DNA of 23,744 nt from positions 1 to 23,744 of the forward strand of contig CAYJER010000031.1 of the NCBI GenBank assembly GCA_964369225.1. The letters are read 5' to 3'. This document shows, piece after piece, positions 21,534 through 23,744 of this stretch. Each line of letters starts with the position of its first letter. The first letter of the stretch is position 1. Both the position numbers and the translations under genes were made by a program. This stretch comes from SIG603 sp964369225 (lineage in GTDB: Bacteria > Bacillota > Clostridia > Oscillospirales > Acutalibacteraceae). A model generated the notes under the pieces. That model searched no databases and was not told the DNA's origin. It saw only the letters and a program-made list of their open reading frames with translations.

Positions 21534-22676
21534 ATGAGTGAAAATAACAAATTAGTATTTGACCCTGAGAACAGATTCGCACCAATTGGTATAGTTTCGT
21601 TATCAGGAGCTAAAGACCTTTCGGCTAAAATAGTGTCGCATCTATTAGAGTGGGCTAATGAGGCTGGTGTAGAGCTTGAAAATCTAGTAATTGAAAATAA
21701 TTGCCCAAGATTTCAATCTGGAGACGGCAAGGGAATGATTCATTCCACTATTAGAGGATACGACCTTTACTTTATAGTAGATGTAGGAAACTACAGTGTC
21801 ACATACCCTTACTACGGAAAAGAAAATCATATGTCACCAGATGACCATTATCAAGACCTAAAAAGACTTATTCAAGCAGCTAGTGGTAAAGCTAGAAGAA
21901 TAAATGTTGTTATGCCTGCATTATACGGCGGAAGACAACACAGAAGAAGTTACCGTGAATCACTTGACTGTGCCTTTGCATTACAAGAGTTGCGTTCAAT
22001 GGGTGTTTCTAACATTGTTACATTTGACGCACACGACCCTAATGTTCAAAATGCAATTCCACTTTTAGGCTTTGATAATCTAATGCCATCATACCAAGTG
22101 CTAAAAAAAGTGTTTGAACTATACCCTGAAATTCCTACTGATCTTAAAAATTTCATGGTAGTTAGTCCTGACGAGGGTGCGCTTAATAGAAACATGTATT
22201 ACGCATCTGTTTTAGGTGTAGAATTAGGAATGTTCTATAAAAGACGTGACTACTCAAAAATAGTAAACGGTAGAAACCCTATTGTAGCACATGAGTATTT
22301 AGGTGAAAGCGTAAAGGGCAAAACTGTTTTTGTAGCAGACGACCTTATCTCTTCTGGCGACTCAATGCTTGATATTGCCTACAAAGTAAAAGAAAAAGGT
22401 GCTAGCAAGTTCCTAGCCTATGCAACATATACAATTTTCACTTCTGGTCTTGAAGCTTTTGACAAGGCTTACGAAGATGGATATATCGACGGAGTATTTG
22501 GTTCTAACCTAACATATTTAATACCTGAACTTAAAGACAGACCATGGTTCCACGAGGTTGACGCTTCTAAGTATGTAGCGTACTTTATTTCAGCTCTAAA
22601 TCACGACTTATCAATCAGCTCACTTATTGACCCACATGAAAAAATTAAAGATCTACTTAAAAAGTATCAAGGATAA
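21534..22676 (+). CDS. prs: Ribose-phosphate pyrophosphokinase (long, divergent type)
   Basis: PRPP synthetase makes phosphoribosyl pyrophosphate from ribose-5-phosphate and ATP. The 380-residue protein has the two-domain PRT fold of the family with divergent motifs: flexible loop YGGRQHRRSYRES at 131-143, TFDAHDPNVQ at 163-172 where most enzymes have DLHA, the ribose-phosphate loop VVSPDEGALNR at 209-219, and the PRPP-binding loop VFVADDLISSGDSM at 265-278. It is about 60 residues longer than the usual 315-residue enzyme, mainly through insertions in the N-terminal half (about 60-115) and a C-terminal tail. AAGGAG lies 6 nt before the ATG. It is a single-gene unit with a strong terminator. 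A second, standard prs elsewhere in the genome is possible. Confidence 0.88.
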   Translation: MSENNKLVFDPENRFAPIGIVSLSGAKDLSAKIVSHLLEWANEAGVELENLVIENNCPRFQSGDGKGMIHSTIRGYDLYFIVDVGNYSVTYPYYGKENHMSPDDHYQDLKRLIQAASGKARRINVVMPALYGGRQHRRSYRESLDCAFALQELRSMGVSNIVTFDAHDPNVQNAIPLLGFDNLMPSYQVLKKVFELYPEIPTDLKNFMVVSPDEGALNRNMYYASVLGVELGMFYKRRDYSKIVNGRNPIVAHEYLGESVKGKTVFVADDLISSGDSMLDIAYKVKEKGASKFLAYATYTIFTSGLEAFDKAYEDGYIDGVFGSNLTYLIPELKDRPWFHEVDASKYVAYFISALNHDLSISSLIDPHEKIKDLLKKYQG

Positions 22677-22693
22677 TTCTTAATAAATATTTT

Positions 22694-22736
22694 TAAGGCT
22701 CTAAAACCTCACAAAATGGGTTTTAGAGCCTTTTTT
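22694..22736 (+). terminator. Intrinsic terminator of prs
   Basis: A perfect 12-bp stem (GGCTCTAAAACC against GGTTTTAGAGCC) with a 10-nt loop is followed by TTTTTT. The T-tract overlaps the stop codon of the convergent thioredoxin-like gene; on the other strand the stem lacks a proper T-tract. Confidence 0.93.
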
Positions 22737-23058
22737 AAGAAAGTAAAGTTACAATCTCTTGTGCTGTTAGCACTTTGCCGTATGAAATAACCTTTGAGTC
22801 AACAACTAATGCTGGTGTAGTCATAACGCCATATGCTGCAATTTGTGCAAAGTCTGTTACGTGATCTACTGTAGTGTCTCTGCCTAAGATTTTCAGTGCT
22901 TCTACTGTGTTTTCTTCTAGCTGTTTGCATTTTGCACAGCCTGAACCTAAAACTTTTACAGAAGCTCCTGAATTTTTTGCGGTTTCAGCCGCTTTCATGC
23001 TTTCACAGCTACAACCTGAACAACATGATTTTTCCTTTTTCTTACCAAATAAACCCAT
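22735..23058 (-). CDS. Small redox-active disulfide (thioredoxin-like) protein
   Basis: A 107-residue thioredoxin-fold protein of the redox-active disulfide protein 2 family. The active site is C41-A-K-C44 in LGSGCAKCKQLE, the cis-proline is in TTPALVV (Pro82), and the C-terminus is GKVLTAQEIVTLL. Ahead of the domain, residues 1-20 are basic and Cys-rich (CCSGCSC), possibly a metal-binding segment. There is no signal peptide. AGGAG precedes the ATG. Such proteins are often encoded with ArsR regulators and metal or arsenite permeases; an ArsR gene lies upstream, but no permease is between them. Confidence 0.88.
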   Translation of the reverse strand: MGLFGKKKEKSCCSGCSCESMKAAETAKNSGASVKVLGSGCAKCKQLEENTVEALKILGRDTTVDHVTDFAQIAAYGVMTTPALVVDSKVISYGKVLTAQEIVTLLS

Positions 23059-23308
23059 AATATTTCTCCTTTAAATTTAGTTTCAACTTTTTGTGTAATT
23101 GTTATGCTCAAATTTTAGAACTTAAACAAACTAATGTCTGATTGTAGGGGCGGATATTATCCGCCTAAAAAGTCAGTAATTTCATCTTAATTTCCTAGGC
23201 GGATAATATCCGCCCCTACATTAATTTGTGCGTTTTAACGAATTAGTATTAAATCTAAAAACGCAATCAACATGTATGACATTAGTCATTAATCCAAACC
23301 ATTCACCT
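23059..23308. repeat. GTAGGGG palindromic repeat between the thioredoxin-like gene and arsR
   Basis: No gene is visible. The core at 23144-23219 runs GTAGGGGCGGATATTATCCGCC ... and closes with its inverted form. The right flank TTTGTGCGTTTTAACGAATTA and the outer-arm trace AATCAACATGT match the other copies. The inner cassette (CGGATATTATCCG) differs from that in the other copies. The left outer arm is missing. Between 23059 and 23143 there is only the upstream region of the thioredoxin-like gene. Confidence 0.85.
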
Positions 23309-23608
23309 TTAGTCTTTAGTTTCATCAGCTGATGTTTTTGTAATTTGCTCTAAAAGATTTATAGCAATTTTTGAACCCTCTTCGTTAAGGCTGTAATGTG
23401 TCCATTTTCCCTCTTGTCTTCCGACTACTATTGAAGCCTCGCACAAAATTTTCATATGATATGAAAGCGATGATTGCCCTAAGCCTAATAATTCCATTAA
23501 CGTACACACACATTTTTCACCTGTTCTTAGGTGTTCTAATATAGAAAGCCTTTTTTCATCACAAAAAGCCTTGAATATTTTTGCATTTCTCTCATGATTT
23601 TCTAACAT
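23309..23608 (-). CDS. ArsR-family metalloregulator
   Basis: A winged-helix repressor of about 99 residues that should release DNA when it binds a metal(loid). Features are KAFCDEKRLSILEHL, a Cys pair in GEKCVCTLMELL (the position of the CxC arsenic/antimony site in ArsR proteins), the recognition helix QSSLSYHMKIL, and the wing GRQEGKWTHYSL. I place the start at the ATG at 23608, because GAGGAAAA lies before it. The open frame reaches an ATG at 23623, but that lies in the operator and has no ribosome binding site. The metal cannot be proved; the CVC pair favours As(III)/Sb(III), though Cd/Pb sensors have related sites. It lies upstream of a thioredoxin-like gene and has its own promoter and operator. 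Confidence 0.9.
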   Translation of the reverse strand: MLENHERNAKIFKAFCDEKRLSILEHLRTGEKCVCTLMELLGLGQSSLSYHMKILCEASIVVGRQEGKWTHYSLNEEGSKIAINLLEQITKTSADETKD

Positions 23609-23621
23609 TTGCGTTTTCCTC

Positions 23622-23674
23622 ATATCAAATTATTTCGATATATATATTATATTCCTTAAATTTAAAAATGTCAA
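23622..23674 (-). promoter_or_regulatory. arsR promoter and probable ArsR operator
   Basis: On the minus strand TTGACA (23674-23669), a 17-nt spacer and TATAAT (23651-23646) form a perfect consensus promoter. Just downstream, at the likely start point, lies an imperfect palindrome ATATCGAAATAATTTGATAT (23641-23622, 8 of 10 positions symmetrical), typical of ArsR/SmtB operators. Binding there would block the promoter, giving autoregulation. Confidence 0.8.
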
Positions 23675-23744
23675 TACTTATTTTTAAATTTTGTTATGAT
23701 ACAATTGATAGGTGACAAATAAAAAAGAAAATAGGCTCCAAATA

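Noticed and set aside
1..23744. tRNA, rRNA, prophage or insertion-sequence genes
   Set aside because: No tRNA cloverleaf, rRNA segment, integrase or transposase could be recognised on either strand. The repeats are non-coding.

Overview
This is about 23.7 kb of a low-GC Gram-positive chromosome. It most likely comes from an anaerobic member of the Clostridia, plausibly a gut Oscillospirales/Eubacteriales type. The reasons are AT-rich DNA, strong AGGAGG-type ribosome binding sites, near-consensus TTGACA/TATAAT promoters, a high-molecular-weight rubredoxin (an anaerobe oxygen-defence protein), a short EpsC-like CysE, an acetyl-type MetA, and many palindromic repeats starting GTAGGGG of a kind I recall from gut clostridia. 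No gene here fixes the species. The window contains a 100-base run of N (11947-12046), so it is a draft scaffold.

Layout. (1) 190-7597, minus strand: a six-gene run glyA - rarA - hrb - glycosyltransferase - murE - murF, tightly spaced and led by a consensus promoter at 7643-7671. It joins one-carbon metabolism, replication-fork maintenance, an O2/NO-defence redox protein and peptidoglycan precursor synthesis. A repeat separates murE and murF, and repeats form the 3' ends of both. (2) 7598-9417: repeat-rich DNA around nth (endonuclease III, plus strand). (3) 9418-16337, minus strand: a complete phosphate regulon, pstS-pstC-pstA-pstB-phoU then phoP-phoR. A four-repeat Pho box lies upstream of pstS and a strong hairpin lies between pstS and pstC. 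(4) 16697-17365: a lipoprotein with a Ser/Glu/Thr-rich linker and an LprI-like helical domain. (5) 17770-21265, minus: metA, a decayed gene, a polyprenyl-phosphate sugar transferase and cysE. (6) 21534-22676, plus: an unusually long PRPP synthetase. (7) 22735-23608, minus: a redox-active disulfide (thioredoxin-like) protein and an ArsR-family metalloregulator with a clear promoter and operator.

The most interesting unexplained signal is a 69-nt element that can be folded on the minus strand. It occurs as an 88-bp tandem array (at least four copies, interrupted by the assembly gap) between phoU and phoP, and once more, diverged but exactly the same length, in the leader of the lipoprotein gene. 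In both places its last base lies only a few nucleotides before the start codon. The differences between copies keep the three helices through compensatory or wobble changes. I read it as a candidate uncharacterised cis-regulatory RNA. The second notable theme is nested palindromic repeats that reach into genes: they supply the last 12 codons of murF and the stop codon of murE.
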